From Pseudomonadota bacterium (lineage in GTDB: Bacteria > Pseudomonadota > Gammaproteobacteria > Burkholderiales > Thiobacillaceae): a DNA stretch of 8,198 nucleotides. Position 1 is the stretch's first letter; each line of letters begins with the position of its first letter. The translations under genes and the position numbers were made by a program. This document shows, one piece after another, positions 1 to 7,828 of this stretch. The stretch lies in the NCBI GenBank assembly GCA_021836225.1, contig JAKBJA010000132.1:1-8198 (forward strand), written 5' to 3'. The notes below the pieces were generated by a model. The model was not told the DNA's origin. It ran no database searches and saw nothing but the letters and a program-made list of their open reading frames with translations.

Positions 1-296
1 TCGATGTGGAAGGTGCCGCCGTTGGGGTTGCGCCGCATCAGGGCGGAGGTCACCTGGCTGGTGATCGATTCGACCAGCTCGCGGATGCGCGCCGACGCCG
101 CTGCCTGCCCGCCCTGCACCGCGATGAAGGCCTTGGTCACGGCGATCGCGATCTTGTTGGGCGCAAAGCCCACTACCGCGCCGTTGCGACGGATGATCTT
201 GTAGTCGGCGTAGCGCGTGTCGATCGTGGCCGGTTCGGCGGTTTCGAGCGGGGGAATGGGGGGGGACGCAGCAGATTCGGTGGCGACATTCAACAT
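1..296 (-). CDS. nrdA: Ribonucleoside-diphosphate reductase alpha subunit, N-terminal part (ATP-cone), truncated by window edge
   Basis: Reads leftward off the window, so only about 98 N-terminal codons are visible. After a proline-rich, poorly conserved stretch of about 28 residues comes a recognisable ATP-cone: KIIRRNGAVVGFAPNKIAIA at about residues 33-52, then a helix rich in Ala and Gln, then SARIRELVESIT and the RRNPNGGTFHID strand. The ATP-cone binds ATP or dATP and sets overall activity of class I ribonucleotide reductase, which reduces ribonucleoside diphosphates to deoxy forms in the cytoplasm. I chose the ATG at 294-296 because AAGGAG (complement of 305-310) lies 8 bases upstream. 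The catalytic barrel is outside the window, so the NrdA call rests on the ATP-cone and on NrdR-type regulatory sites upstream. Other ATP-cone proteins (NrdD, NrdR itself) are less likely because the N-terminal extension and wording match betaproteobacterial NrdA. Confidence 0.85.
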   Translation of the reverse strand, partial: MLNVATESAASPPIPPLETAEPATIDTRYADYKIIRRNGAVVGFAPNKIAIAVTKAFIAVQGGQAAASARIRELVESITSQVTSALMRRNPNGGTFHI

Positions 297-357
297 CGAT
301 GGGGCTCCTTGGTGGGTATGACGAAAAACTGGGGCTGCACACGCAAATACACACAAC

Positions 358-366
358 TTATGCACA
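358..366 (+). promoter_or_regulatory. DnaA box in the nrdA leader
   Basis: TTATGCACA fits the DnaA-box consensus TTATNCACA at every position. A second near-match, CTATTCACA (8 of 9), lies at 392-400 in the same orientation and overlaps the proximal NrdR box. In E. coli, DnaA is a known regulator of nrdAB, so DnaA sites beside nrdA are plausible. A single 9-mer can also arise by chance. Confidence 0.45.
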
Positions 367-395
367 GCTTTCCCAGCCCCCGTGCACAGTTCTAT

Positions 396-411
396 TCACA
401 ACATATTGTGG
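396..411. promoter_or_regulatory. NrdR box, proximal (imperfect palindrome)
   Basis: CACAACATATTGTG (397-410) is a 14-bp palindrome with one mismatched pair. Set against the known NrdR consensus acaCwAtATaTwGtgt, the 16 bases at 396-411 match at 13 positions, including the core C, A, T and G. NrdR is the ATP/dATP-sensing repressor of ribonucleotide reductase genes. The site lies just downstream of the predicted nrdA transcription start, where a repressor would block transcription. Confidence 0.65.
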
Positions 412-427
412 TGCAAGCGGGGAGCAG

Positions 428-443
428 GTACAAATTCTAGGTG
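428..443. promoter_or_regulatory. NrdR box, distal, overlapping the nrdA -10
   Basis: The 16 bases GTACAAATTCTAGGTG keep the conserved C, w, A, T, T, w and G positions of the NrdR consensus but lose several flanking ones. The start is exactly 32 bp from that of the better box at 396, the three-turn spacing typical of paired NrdR boxes in proteobacterial nrd promoters. It covers the predicted -10 hexamer. Weak alone; the spacing and the overlap with the promoter are what support it. Confidence 0.5.
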
Positions 444-461
444 CCCAGCCGGTCATGTCAA
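434..461 (-). promoter_or_regulatory. Sigma70-type promoter for nrdA
   Basis: On the minus strand a perfect -35 TTGACA (complement of 456-461) is followed, after 16 bp, by TAGAAT (complement of 434-439; 5 of 6 to TATAAT). The predicted start near 427 gives a leader of about 130 nt before the nrdA ATG. Among the sites I examined in this gap it is the best match to the consensus. Confidence 0.7.
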
Positions 462-787
462 CCCGGATGTGTGTTGTTTCACGGAGTTTTTTCAGCGCCC
501 GGAAAATCCCAAGACAAATCAAAGTTTTTGATGGATGGCGTGCCTAAATATTGCACAGACGCATGGCTGGATGCGGGCTGGCGGGGAGAAACGTCCGATG
601 GGGCCGATGAATGCGTTCAACATCGGTTTATTAGCCAGTTTGAATACAGCGCGGCCTGCGCAAAGACTGCTGAATCTTTGCGCGCCACCGCACGCAAGCC
701 GGCGCAGCGCCGGTTACACAAGGCTGCCAGGGGAATATTGGTTATGATTACAGGAAAAACCACAACCCGGGTCCACCGGAAGCCGCC
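444..787. other. Remainder of the nrdA-purU divergent intergenic region
   Basis: No credible gene lies here. Short open frames cross it, but they run into flanking sequence and encode nothing recognisable. It contains the -35 of the nrdA promoter and two inverted repeats: GCGCAAAGA/TCTTTGCGC at 658-683 and CCGGCGC/GCGCCGG at 699-713. No poly-T run follows on either strand, so neither looks like an intrinsic terminator. A possible but weak purU promoter has TTACAC at 714-719 as -35 and TATTGG at 736-741 as -10 (16-bp spacer). TATGAT at 743-748 is a better hexamer but lacks a matching -35. Confidence 0.4.
658..683. repeat. Perfect 9-bp inverted repeat upstream of purU
   Basis: GCGCAAAGA at 658-666 and TCTTTGCGC at 675-683 are perfect inverted copies separated by 8 bases. 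The position, about 105-130 bp upstream of the purU start, fits an operator or activator site. No run of T follows, so it does not look like a terminator. The cognate regulator is unknown. Confidence 0.5.
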
Positions 788-1642
788 ATGCACCCTACCG
801 CTGTCCTGCTGATTTCCTGCCCCGACCAGAAGGGGCTGGTCGCAGCCATTGCCGATTTCCTGCTGCAGCACAACGCCAACATCCTGCACGCGGACCAGCA
901 CCAGGACGCCGAGCTGAAGCTGTTCCTGATGCGGGTGGAATGGGATCTGGCGGAGTTCAGCCTCGACCTGGCCGGCTTCGCCGACGCCTTCGCGCCGATC
1001 GCCGACCGCTTCGGGATGACCTGGCGGCTCGCCGAATCGAGCCGCAAGCCGCGCATGGCGGTGTTCGTCTCCAAGTTCGACCACTGCCTGGCCGACCTGC
1101 TGTACCGCTACCAGAGCGGCGAACTGCACTGCGAGCTGCCGATCATCCTCAGCAACCACGAGGACACGCGCTGGCTGGCCGAGGCCTACCACGTGCCTTT
1201 CCAGCACCTGGTCGTGCACAAGGACGCCAAGCACGAGGCCGAGCAGGTGCAGATGGCGATCCTGCGCGACCAGAAGATCGACTTCATCGTGCTGGCGCGC
1301 TACATGCAGGTGCTGTCGCCTGAGTTCATCCGCCATTTCCCCAACCGCATCATCAACATCCACCATTCCTTCCTGCCCGCGTTTCACGGCGCCAAGCCCT
1401 ACCACCGGGCGTTCGAGCGCGGGGTGAAGCTGATCGGCGCCACCGCGCACTACGTCACCGAGACGCTCGACGACGGCCCCATCATCGAACAGGACGTGGC
1501 GCGCATCTCGCACCGCGACAGCCTCGACGACCTGATCAAGAAAGGGGCGGACCTGGAGAAAGTGGTGCTGTCGCGCGCAGTGAAGTGGCACCTCGACAAC
1601 CGCGTGCTGGTATACGCCAACAAGACCGTCGTATTCGACTGA
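788..1642 (+). CDS. purU: Formyltetrahydrofolate deformylase
   Basis: Hydrolyses 10-formyl-THF to formate and THF in the cytoplasm, balancing one-carbon folate pools and supplying formate for PurT-type purine synthesis. The 284 residues match the usual family length. Residues 4-80 form the N-terminal ACT domain (LISCPDQKGLVAAIADFLLQ), a ligand-sensing module in this family. Residues 89-284 form the formyltransferase fold, with NIHHSFLPAF at 190-199 carrying the catalytic Asn190 and His192, and TLDDGPIIEQD at 226-236 carrying the third catalytic residue (Asp228 by alignment to PurN). The ACT domain separates it from PurN. The start at 788 gives the family's usual MHPTAVLL-type beginning; the ribosome binding site is weak (GGAAG at 778-782). 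First gene of the plus-strand run, 4 bp before the next frame. Confidence 0.95.
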   Translation: MHPTAVLLISCPDQKGLVAAIADFLLQHNANILHADQHQDAELKLFLMRVEWDLAEFSLDLAGFADAFAPIADRFGMTWRLAESSRKPRMAVFVSKFDHCLADLLYRYQSGELHCELPIILSNHEDTRWLAEAYHVPFQHLVVHKDAKHEAEQVQMAILRDQKIDFIVLARYMQVLSPEFIRHFPNRIINIHHSFLPAFHGAKPYHRAFERGVKLIGATAHYVTETLDDGPIIEQDVARISHRDSLDDLIKKGADLEKVVLSRAVKWHLDNRVLVYANKTVVFD

Positions 1643-1646
1643 CCCT

Positions 1647-3914
<2,268 letters not shown>

Positions 3915-3918
<4 letters not shown>

Positions 3919-4262
3919 AGACTTTGCAACATATCGCGAGCGCGAGCCTGATCGCGCTGATCTTCCTGTGTCTGGCGTGGGAGCTGTGGCTGGCGCCGAT
4001 CCGTCCCGGCGGCTCCTCGCTGGCGTTCAAGGCGCTGCCCCTGCTGTTCCCGCTGATGGGCATCCTCAAAGGCCGCCGCTACACCTACCAGTGGGCGCCG
4101 ATGCTGGTGCTGGCCTACTTCACCGAAGGCGTGGTGCGCGCGTGGTCTGACAAGGGCCTGTCGGCGTGGCTCGCCGGCGGCGAGGTGGTGCTGTCGGTGG
4201 TGTTCTTCTTCGCCGCGATCTACTACGCGAAGCTGAGCGCACCGTCGCGGCTCGCGCAATAA
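3915..4262 (+). CDS. DUF2069 family small inner-membrane protein
   Basis: A 115-residue, strongly hydrophobic protein with four likely membrane helices at about residues 8-26, 37-52, 59-78 and 85-106. The short loops carry KGRR (52-55) and RAWSDKG (75-81). Length, helix count and the position downstream of wrbA fit the DUF2069 family common in beta- and gammaproteobacteria, whose function is unknown. The start at 3915 is supported by GAGG about 8-11 bases upstream and by the ATGA overlap with the small upstream ORF. The stop codon (4260-4262) runs directly into the A-tract of the following terminator, making this the last gene of the plus-strand unit. Confidence 0.8.
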
Positions 4263-4264
4263 AA

Positions 4265-4289
4265 AAACGCCCCGTCCAGCGGGGCGTTT
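4265..4289. terminator. Bidirectional intrinsic terminator between the DUF2069 gene and leuA
   Basis: AAACGCCCCG (4265-4274) and CGGGGCGTTT (4280-4289) form a perfect 10-bp stem with loop TCCAG. Seven A's at 4261-4267 give a strong U-run when transcribed on the minus strand, so it ends the ilvC-psd-pssA-leuA transcript. On the plus strand TTT-C-GTT follows, a weaker tail for the purU unit. The two transcription units converge here. Confidence 0.9.
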
Positions 4290-4308
4290 CGTTCAGTTCC
4301 AATCCAAC

Positions 4309-5844
4309 TCACACCTGCGGATGCGCCCGCTCGCGCTTGCTGTGCAGCTTGTTCAGCGCGTGCAGGTAGGCCTTGGCCGACGCCACGACGATGTCGGTGT
4401 CGGCGCCCTGCCCATTCACCACACGGCCGTCCTGCGCCAGGCGCACGGTCACCTCGCCCTGCGCATCGGTGCCGCTGGTGATGTTGTTGACCGAATACAG
4501 CAGCAGGGTGGCGCCGCTGTTGACCACCGATTCGAGCGCCTTGAAGGCGGCATCGACCGGACCCGAGCCGTCGCCCTCGGCGCGCTTCTCGGCGCCGTCG
4601 TCGGTGAACACCAGCTTGGCGTGCGGCACTTCGCCGGTCTCGGAGCAGACCTTCATCGACACCATCTTGAAGCGTTCGTGCTCGGTAGCGTAGCCCTCGT
4701 CGGACACCAGCGCCTGCAGGTCCTCGTCGAAGATCTCGCGCTTCTTGTCGGCCAGATCCTTGAAGCGGGCGAACGCGGTGTTGAGCGCCTCTTCGGTCTC
4801 GAGCACGATGCCGAGCTCGGCGAGCTTGCTCTTGAACGCGGCACGGCCCGACAGCTTGCCGAGCGTGAGCCGGTTGGCGTTCCAGCCGACGTCCTCGGCA
4901 CGCATGATCTCGTAGGTCTCGCGGTGCTTCAGCACGCCGTCCTGATGAATACCGGACTCATGCGCGAAGGCGTTGGCGCCGACGATGGCCTTGTTCGGCT
5001 GCACCGGATAGCCGGTGATGGTGGAGACGAGCTTCGAGGCCGGCACGATCTGCGTGGCGTCGATGCGGGTGTCGCAGTTGAATACGTCGCGGCGGGTGCG
5101 CACCGCCATCACGATCTCTTCCAGCGAGGCGTTGCCGGCGCGCTCGCCCAGGCCGTTGATGGTGCACTCGACCTGGCGGGCGCCGTTCATCACGGCGGCG
5201 AGCGAGTTGGCGACCGCCATGCCGAGGTCGTTGTGGCAGTGGGTCGACCAGATCACCTTGTCCGAATTCGGCACGCGCTCGATCAGCTGCTTCATGCGCT
5301 CGCCCCACAGGGCCGGAATGCTATAGCCGACGGTGTCGGGCACGTTGATCGTCCTGGCGCCGGCCTTGATCACCTCGTCGAAAATGCGGACCAGGAAATC
5401 CATCTCGGAGCGCACCGCATCCTCGGCCGAAAACTCGACGTCGTCGGTGTATTCGAGCGCAAGCTTCACGGCCTTGATCGCCGCCTCGACCACCTGGTCC
5501 GGCTGCATGCGCAGCTTCTTTTCCATGTGGATCGGGCTGGTGGCGATGAAGGTGTGGATGCGCCCGGACCTGGCCGGCTTGATCGCGCCCCCCGCCGCGT
5601 GGATGTCGCGCTCGTTGGCGCGCGCCAGCGAGCAGATGGTCGAGTTCTGGATCGTTTCGGCAATCGTGCGGATTGCTTCGGCGTCCCCAGGACTGGCGGC
5701 GGCAAAGCCGGCCTCGATAATGTCGACGCCGAGCTTTTCCAGCTGGCGGGCGATGCGGAGCTTCTCTTCCTTGGTCATCGACGCGCCGGGACTTTGCTCG
5801 CCGTCGCGCAAGGTGGTGTCGAAAATAAACAAACGGTCGTTCAT
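4309..5844 (-). CDS. leuA: 2-isopropylmalate synthase
   Basis: Condenses acetyl-CoA with 2-ketoisovalerate to 2-isopropylmalate, the committed step of leucine synthesis, in the cytoplasm. The 511 residues match the proteobacterial form. The catalytic TIM barrel opens with [15 protein letters not shown] (about residues 7-21); Asp10, with the STHCHND histidines at 202 and 204, binds the divalent metal. [14 protein letters not shown] (about 230-243) and HESGIHQDG (about 295-303) are family signatures. From about residue 385 to the end is the leucine-binding allosteric domain that gives feedback inhibition, including [20 protein letters not shown] near the C-terminus. I chose ATG 5842-5844 rather than the in-frame ATG four codons upstream because GGAG lies 6 bases before it, while the upstream ATG has no ribosome binding site. 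Last gene of the cluster, followed by a strong terminator. Confidence 0.96.
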   Translation of the reverse strand: MNDRLFIFDTTLRDGEQSPGASMTKEEKLRIARQLEKLGVDIIEAGFAAASPGDAEAIRTIAETIQNSTICSLARANERDIHAAGGAIKPARSGRIHTFIATSPIHMEKKLRMQPDQVVEAAIKAVKLALEYTDDVEFSAEDAVRSEMDFLVRIFDEVIKAGARTINVPDTVGYSIPALWGERMKQLIERVPNSDKVIWSTHCHNDLGMAVANSLAAVMNGARQVECTINGLGERAGNASLEEIVMAVRTRRDVFNCDTRIDATQIVPASKLVSTITGYPVQPNKAIVGANAFAHESGIHQDGVLKHRETYEIMRAEDVGWNANRLTLGKLSGRAAFKSKLAELGIVLETEEALNTAFARFKDLADKKREIFDEDLQALVSDEGYATEHERFKMVSMKVCSETGEVPHAKLVFTDDGAEKRAEGDGSGPVDAAFKALESVVNSGATLLLYSVNNITSGTDAQGEVTVRLAQDGRVVNGQGADTDIVVASAKAYLHALNKLHSKRERAHPQV

Positions 5845-5861
5845 GGCAGGCTCCATGGAGG

Positions 5862-5878
5862 GTCGGCGTCAGGCCGAC
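5862..5878 (-). promoter_or_regulatory. Stem-loop just upstream of the leuA ribosome binding site
   Basis: GTCGGC (5862-5867) and GCCGAC (5873-5878) form a perfect 6-bp stem with a 5-base loop, ending 7 bases upstream of the GGAG of leuA in the mRNA sense. It could affect translation initiation. No T-run follows, so it is not a terminator by itself. Confidence 0.35.
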
Positions 5879-5880
5879 GC

Positions 5881-5886
5881 ATTATA
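5881..5886 (-). promoter_or_regulatory. Consensus -10 hexamer upstream of leuA, no matching -35
   Basis: The minus strand reads TATAAT exactly, 37 bases before the leuA ATG. The hexamers 15-18 bp upstream (for example GCCAGC) do not resemble TTGACA, so a promoter here would need an activator, or the match is chance. If used, transcription would start near 5874, inside the small stem-loop. Confidence 0.3.
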
Positions 5887-5935
5887 AGGGGTTGCCGCGT
5901 AAGGCTGGCGGCGCGGGTACTGCAGGGAGGGGGAT

Positions 5936-6025
5936 TTAATGTGTGCGCGCGACGCGCAGCAGCAGGCTGCCGAACAGAAGGTTCGACAGGCAGAGGAGGA
6001 AGGACGGCTGGGACCAATTAGACAT
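5936..6025 (-). CDS. Candidate leucine-rich leader peptide or tiny hydrophobic protein upstream of leuA
   Basis: A 29-codon ORF between pssA and leuA, starting 14 bases after the pssA stop and ending 91 bases before the leuA start. The peptide begins MSNWSQPSFLLCLSNLLFGS and continues with three consecutive Leu. Eight of 29 residues are Leu, all within residues 10-23, encoded by CTC, CTC, CTG, CTT, CTG, CTG, CTG, CTG. Leucine runs before a leucine-synthesis gene are the mark of attenuation leader peptides. There is no Shine-Dalgarno sequence, but a promoter-like pair places the transcript start one base before the ATG. I see GC-rich potential stems downstream but no stem followed by a U-run, so classic attenuation is unproven. 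A small single-span membrane peptide or chance ORF are alternatives. Confidence 0.35.
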   Translation of the reverse strand: MSNWSQPSFLLCLSNLLFGSLLLRVARTH

Positions 6026-6032
6026 GGTCTAA
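6018..6032. promoter_or_regulatory. TTAGAC-N3-GTCTAA palindrome, candidate operator
   Basis: TTAGAC (6018-6023) and GTCTAA (6027-6032) are perfect inverted 6-mers separated by 3 bases. The spacer contains the start codon of the leucine-rich ORF and the predicted transcription start, so a bound repressor would block RNA polymerase. I cannot match it confidently to a known regulator. Confidence 0.45.
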
Positions 6033-6060
6033 ATTGTATCTATTTTTGCTGGCCCGGCAA
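6033..6060 (-). promoter_or_regulatory. Candidate promoter at the end of pssA for the leader ORF and leuA
   Basis: On the minus strand TTGCCG (complement of 6055-6060; 4 of 6 to TTGACA) and TACAAT (complement of 6033-6038; 5 of 6 to TATAAT) are 16 bp apart. The predicted start is about 6026, one base before the ATG of the leucine-rich ORF. It overlaps the last pssA codons, so leuA could be expressed apart from the upstream genes. Confidence 0.45.
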
Positions 6061-6822
6061 GGGGGAGGTTTTTTTGCGGTGCAGCACCTGCCACAGCGCA
6101 TCGCCATAGCCCGACAGGCCGTACAGCACGAACACCCCGAACAGCACTTCGGGCGGGCTGGTCGACACCAGGATGAAGGCCAGCACGATCAGCAGGATGA
6201 CGAAGAAAGGCACGCTTTTCCTGAGGTTGATTTCCTTGCCGCTGTAAAAGCGGAAATTGCTGACCATGGTCAAGCCGCCGAACAGTGCGATCAGTGCGGC
6301 CAGCCAGCGGATATCCTGCCCTGCAACGCCGTACTCGACCATCACCCAGACGAAGCCGGCGATCAGCGCCGCCGCCGCCGGACTGGGCAGCCCCTGGAAG
6401 AAACGCTTGTCGGTGACGGTGTCGAGCTGGGTGTTGAAGCGCGCCAGCCGCAGGGCGGCGCCGGCGCAATAGACGAAGGCTGCGATCCAGCCGAACTTGC
6501 CCATGCCCTGCAGTGCGAACTCGTAGATCACCAGCGCAGGGGCGACGCCGAACGACACCATGTCGGACAGGCTGTCGTATTCGGCGCCGAAGGCGCTCTG
6601 GGTGTGCGTCAGGCGGGCGACCCGGCCGTCGAGGCCGTCGAGCACCATGGCAATGAAGATGGCCACCGCAGCATGCTCGAAGCGTCCGTTCATCGCCTGC
6701 ACCACGGCGTAGAAACCGGCAAACAGCGCGCCGGTGGTGAACAGGTTCGGCAGCAGATAGATGCCGCGGTCACGCATACGCGGGCGAATCGAGTCGTTCT
6801 TGCGGCGGTCGAATTCGGGCAT
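6040..6822 (-). CDS. pssA: CDP-diacylglycerol--serine O-phosphatidyltransferase
   Basis: Integral inner-membrane enzyme that transfers phosphatidate from CDP-diacylglycerol to serine, making phosphatidylserine. The 260 residues carry the complete CDP-alcohol phosphotransferase motif from D62 to D87: D62, D65, G66, A69-R70, G79, D83 and D87 in the canonical spacing D-x2-DG-x2-AR-x8-G-x3-D-x3-D. Hydrophobic helices lie at about residues 28-44, 50-62, 90-105, 113-127, 147-165, 172-187, 204-220 and 226-238. This is the membrane type found with psd in betaproteobacteria, unlike the phospholipase-D-like E. coli PssA. The start MPEFDRRK matches the family's typical N-terminus, but no clear ribosome binding site precedes it; a mobile-element-like repeat begins only 7 bases upstream of the start and may have separated it from its original translation context. 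Confidence 0.95.
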   Translation of the reverse strand: MPEFDRRKNDSIRPRMRDRGIYLLPNLFTTGALFAGFYAVVQAMNGRFEHAAVAIFIAMVLDGLDGRVARLTHTQSAFGAEYDSLSDMVSFGVAPALVIYEFALQGMGKFGWIAAFVYCAGAALRLARFNTQLDTVTDKRFFQGLPSPAAAALIAGFVWVMVEYGVAGQDIRWLAALIALFGGLTMVSNFRFYSGKEINLRKSVPFFVILLIVLAFILVSTSPPEVLFGVFVLYGLSGYGDALWQVLHRKKTSPLPGQQK

Positions 6823-6828
6823 GGGCGT

Positions 6829-6852
6829 CTAGGGCGTGTTAACACTAATTTC
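6829..6852 (+). repeat. Left terminal inverted repeat of the MITE-like element
   Basis: Begins CTAGGGCGTGTTAACACTAA and is perfectly complementary to 7076-7099. The inner boundary is sharp: the next bases match at only about 7 of 9 positions. It ends 6 bases short of the pssA start codon. Confidence 0.9.
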
Positions 6853-7075
6853 GCGTCCGCGTTGCCGCGAGAAAGCGATGGATGCAAGGCGCGTCGCGCC
6901 GGCAAGGGCCATCCCTTGCCAAGCGGCGCAACGCCGCAGACGCGCTTTCTCGTGGCAACCCGAAGGGACGGGCTGATTCGGGCGCATCCCTTTGTCGCGT
7001 GCCACTTGCAGTGAATGACTCTGCTGCGCGTCTCGCTTCGCGGTCTGCATCTCGAATTGGCCTCGTCGCGGGCGT

Positions 7076-7099
7076 GAAATTAGTGTTAACACGCCCTAG
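7076..7099 (-). repeat. Right terminal inverted repeat of the MITE-like element
   Basis: Exact inverted copy of 6829-6852. It lies one base downstream (in psd orientation) of the psd stop codon at 7101-7103, so insertion left psd intact. Confidence 0.9.
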
Positions 7100-7100
7100 C

Positions 7101-7727
7101 TTACCAGCGAGCCAGTATGGTACGCCCGCCGCTGACTTTCTGGCCGATCGAGACTTCGGCGCGCGCCGTGGTCGGCAGGTAGACGTCGACCCGCGAACCG
7201 AAGCGGATGAAGCCGTAGCGCTGGCCGCGTACCAGACGATCTCCCGTCCGCACGTAGCACAGGATGCGCCGTGCGATCAACCCGGCGATCTGCACCGAGG
7301 TGACGTCACCGCGCGCGGTCTGGATCCAGATCGCGTTGCGCTCGTTTTCGGTGGACGCCTTGTCGAGGTCGGCGTTGACGAAGCTGCCCGGAGTGTACCA
7401 GCGCCCCTTGACCTCGCCGTCAACCGGGCTCTTGTTGGAGTGCACGTTGAACACGTTCATGAACACGCTGATCTTCAGCGCCTCGCGCTCCAGGTAGGGA
7501 TCGGCGACTTTTTCCACCGCGACGATGCGGCCGTCGGCCGGCGAGATCACCGCGTCGGCGTCGCCCGGCGGCACCCGCGCCGGATCGCGGAAAAACTGCA
7601 GCGCGAACACCGCCCAGATCCAGAACGGGATCGACCACCAGCCGATCAGCCAGGTCACGATCAGGGCGGCCGCAAATGCGGCCAGCAGAACCAGCCAGCC
7701 CTCGCGGGCAATAAGGGGATGTGTCAT
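7101..7727 (-). CDS. psd: Phosphatidylserine decarboxylase proenzyme, short form
   Basis: Decarboxylates phosphatidylserine to phosphatidylethanolamine at the inner membrane. At 208 residues it is the short PSD subtype found in many betaproteobacteria. The protein cleaves itself between Gly177 and Ser178 in the RFGSRVDVY motif (175-183); Ser178 becomes the pyruvoyl prosthetic group of the small alpha chain and residues 1-177 form the beta chain. SPADGRI (62-68) with Asp65 and [11 protein letters not shown] (94-104) with His96 are the likely partners of the self-cleavage triad. Hydrophobic residues 11-45 probably anchor it to the membrane. Its product pathway links directly to pssA downstream. 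No convincing ribosome binding site is visible; the upstream bases are part of a TCAGGATTCAGG repeat. Confidence 0.95.
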   Translation of the reverse strand: MTHPLIAREGWLVLLAAFAAALIVTWLIGWWSIPFWIWAVFALQFFRDPARVPPGDADAVISPADGRIVAVEKVADPYLEREALKISVFMNVFNVHSNKSPVDGEVKGRWYTPGSFVNADLDKASTENERNAIWIQTARGDVTSVQIAGLIARRILCYVRTGDRLVRGQRYGFIRFGSRVDVYLPTTARAEVSIGQKVSGGRTILARW

Positions 7728-7730
7728 AGC

Positions 7731-7820
7731 AGGGGTCAGGATTCAGGAATCAGGATTCAGGGAAAACAAGGAAGGCGGCGCAGCCGCACAAAACCCCCTG
7801 CCCCCTGAATCCCGACCCCT
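7731..7820. repeat. Inverted repeat with tandem TCAGGATTCAGG motif, ilvC-psd gap
   Basis: AGGGGTCAGGATTCAGG (7731-7747) pairs with CCTGAATCCCGACCCCT (7804-7820) at 16 of 17 positions. TCAGGATTCAGG occurs twice in tandem with a 14-bp period (7736-7747 and 7750-7761). The loop contains a perfect small hairpin GCGGC-GCA-GCCGC (7775-7787). The block fills nearly all of the ilvC-psd gap (7728-7828). It resembles a dispersed intergenic repeat rather than a protein-coding element. On the minus strand the inner hairpin is followed by a mixed C/T stretch, at best a weak terminator. Confidence 0.7.
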
Positions 7821-7828
7821 GATCCCTA

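Larger units (their letters stand above)
6829..7099. mobile_element. MITE-like element with perfect 24-bp terminal inverted repeats
   Basis: The 24 bases at 6829-6852 are exactly repeated in inverted form at 7076-7099; each end contains the palindrome GTGTTAACAC (6836-6845, 7083-7092) and an outermost CTAG. CTAG at both ends could be part of the inverted repeat or a 4-bp target duplication; because it is palindromic the two cannot be told apart. CTAG- or TA-type targets are typical of IS5-superfamily elements. Removing the element and one CTAG leaves an 11-bp psd-pssA gap, normal for this operon. The 271 bp hold no transposase, so it is best read as a nonautonomous element. The interior holds strong inverted repeats: a 17-bp arm pair (6861-6877 with 6943-6959, 16 of 17 matching) enclosing three perfect hairpins. 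Confidence 0.8.

Noticed and set aside
6..440. Plus-strand open frame across nrdA start and promoter
   Set aside because: It is antisense to the NrdA ATP-cone and then runs through the promoter and NrdR-box region; the product has no recognisable family.
658..683. PurR-type operator for purU
   Set aside because: The half-sites resemble GCAAA/TTTGC but are separated far more widely than in the compact PurR palindrome ACGCAAACGTTTGCGT-like sites.
699..713. Intrinsic terminator CCGGCGC/GCGCCGG
   Set aside because: The loop is too small as a perfect stem, no T-run follows on either strand, and it lies between divergent genes.
5842..5856. Upstream in-frame ATG for leuA (MEPAMNDR)
   Set aside because: No ribosome binding site precedes it, whereas GGAG is 6 bases before the ATG giving [15 protein letters not shown].
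4321..6021. Long plus-strand open frame (over 560 codons) antisense to leuA
   Set aside because: It mirrors leuA codon structure in a GC-rich genome and its translation is low-complexity His/Gly/Arg/Val-rich with no recognisable domain, while the minus strand encodes a complete LeuA.
6829..7092. Minus-strand open frame of about 87 codons within the MITE-like element
   Set aside because: It begins within a terminal repeat region and crosses the hairpin core; no transposase motif or other domain is visible.
7736..7761. CRISPR-like tandem repeat
   Set aside because: Only two copies of a 12-bp motif with a 2-bp gap; no spacers of uniform length and no cas genes.
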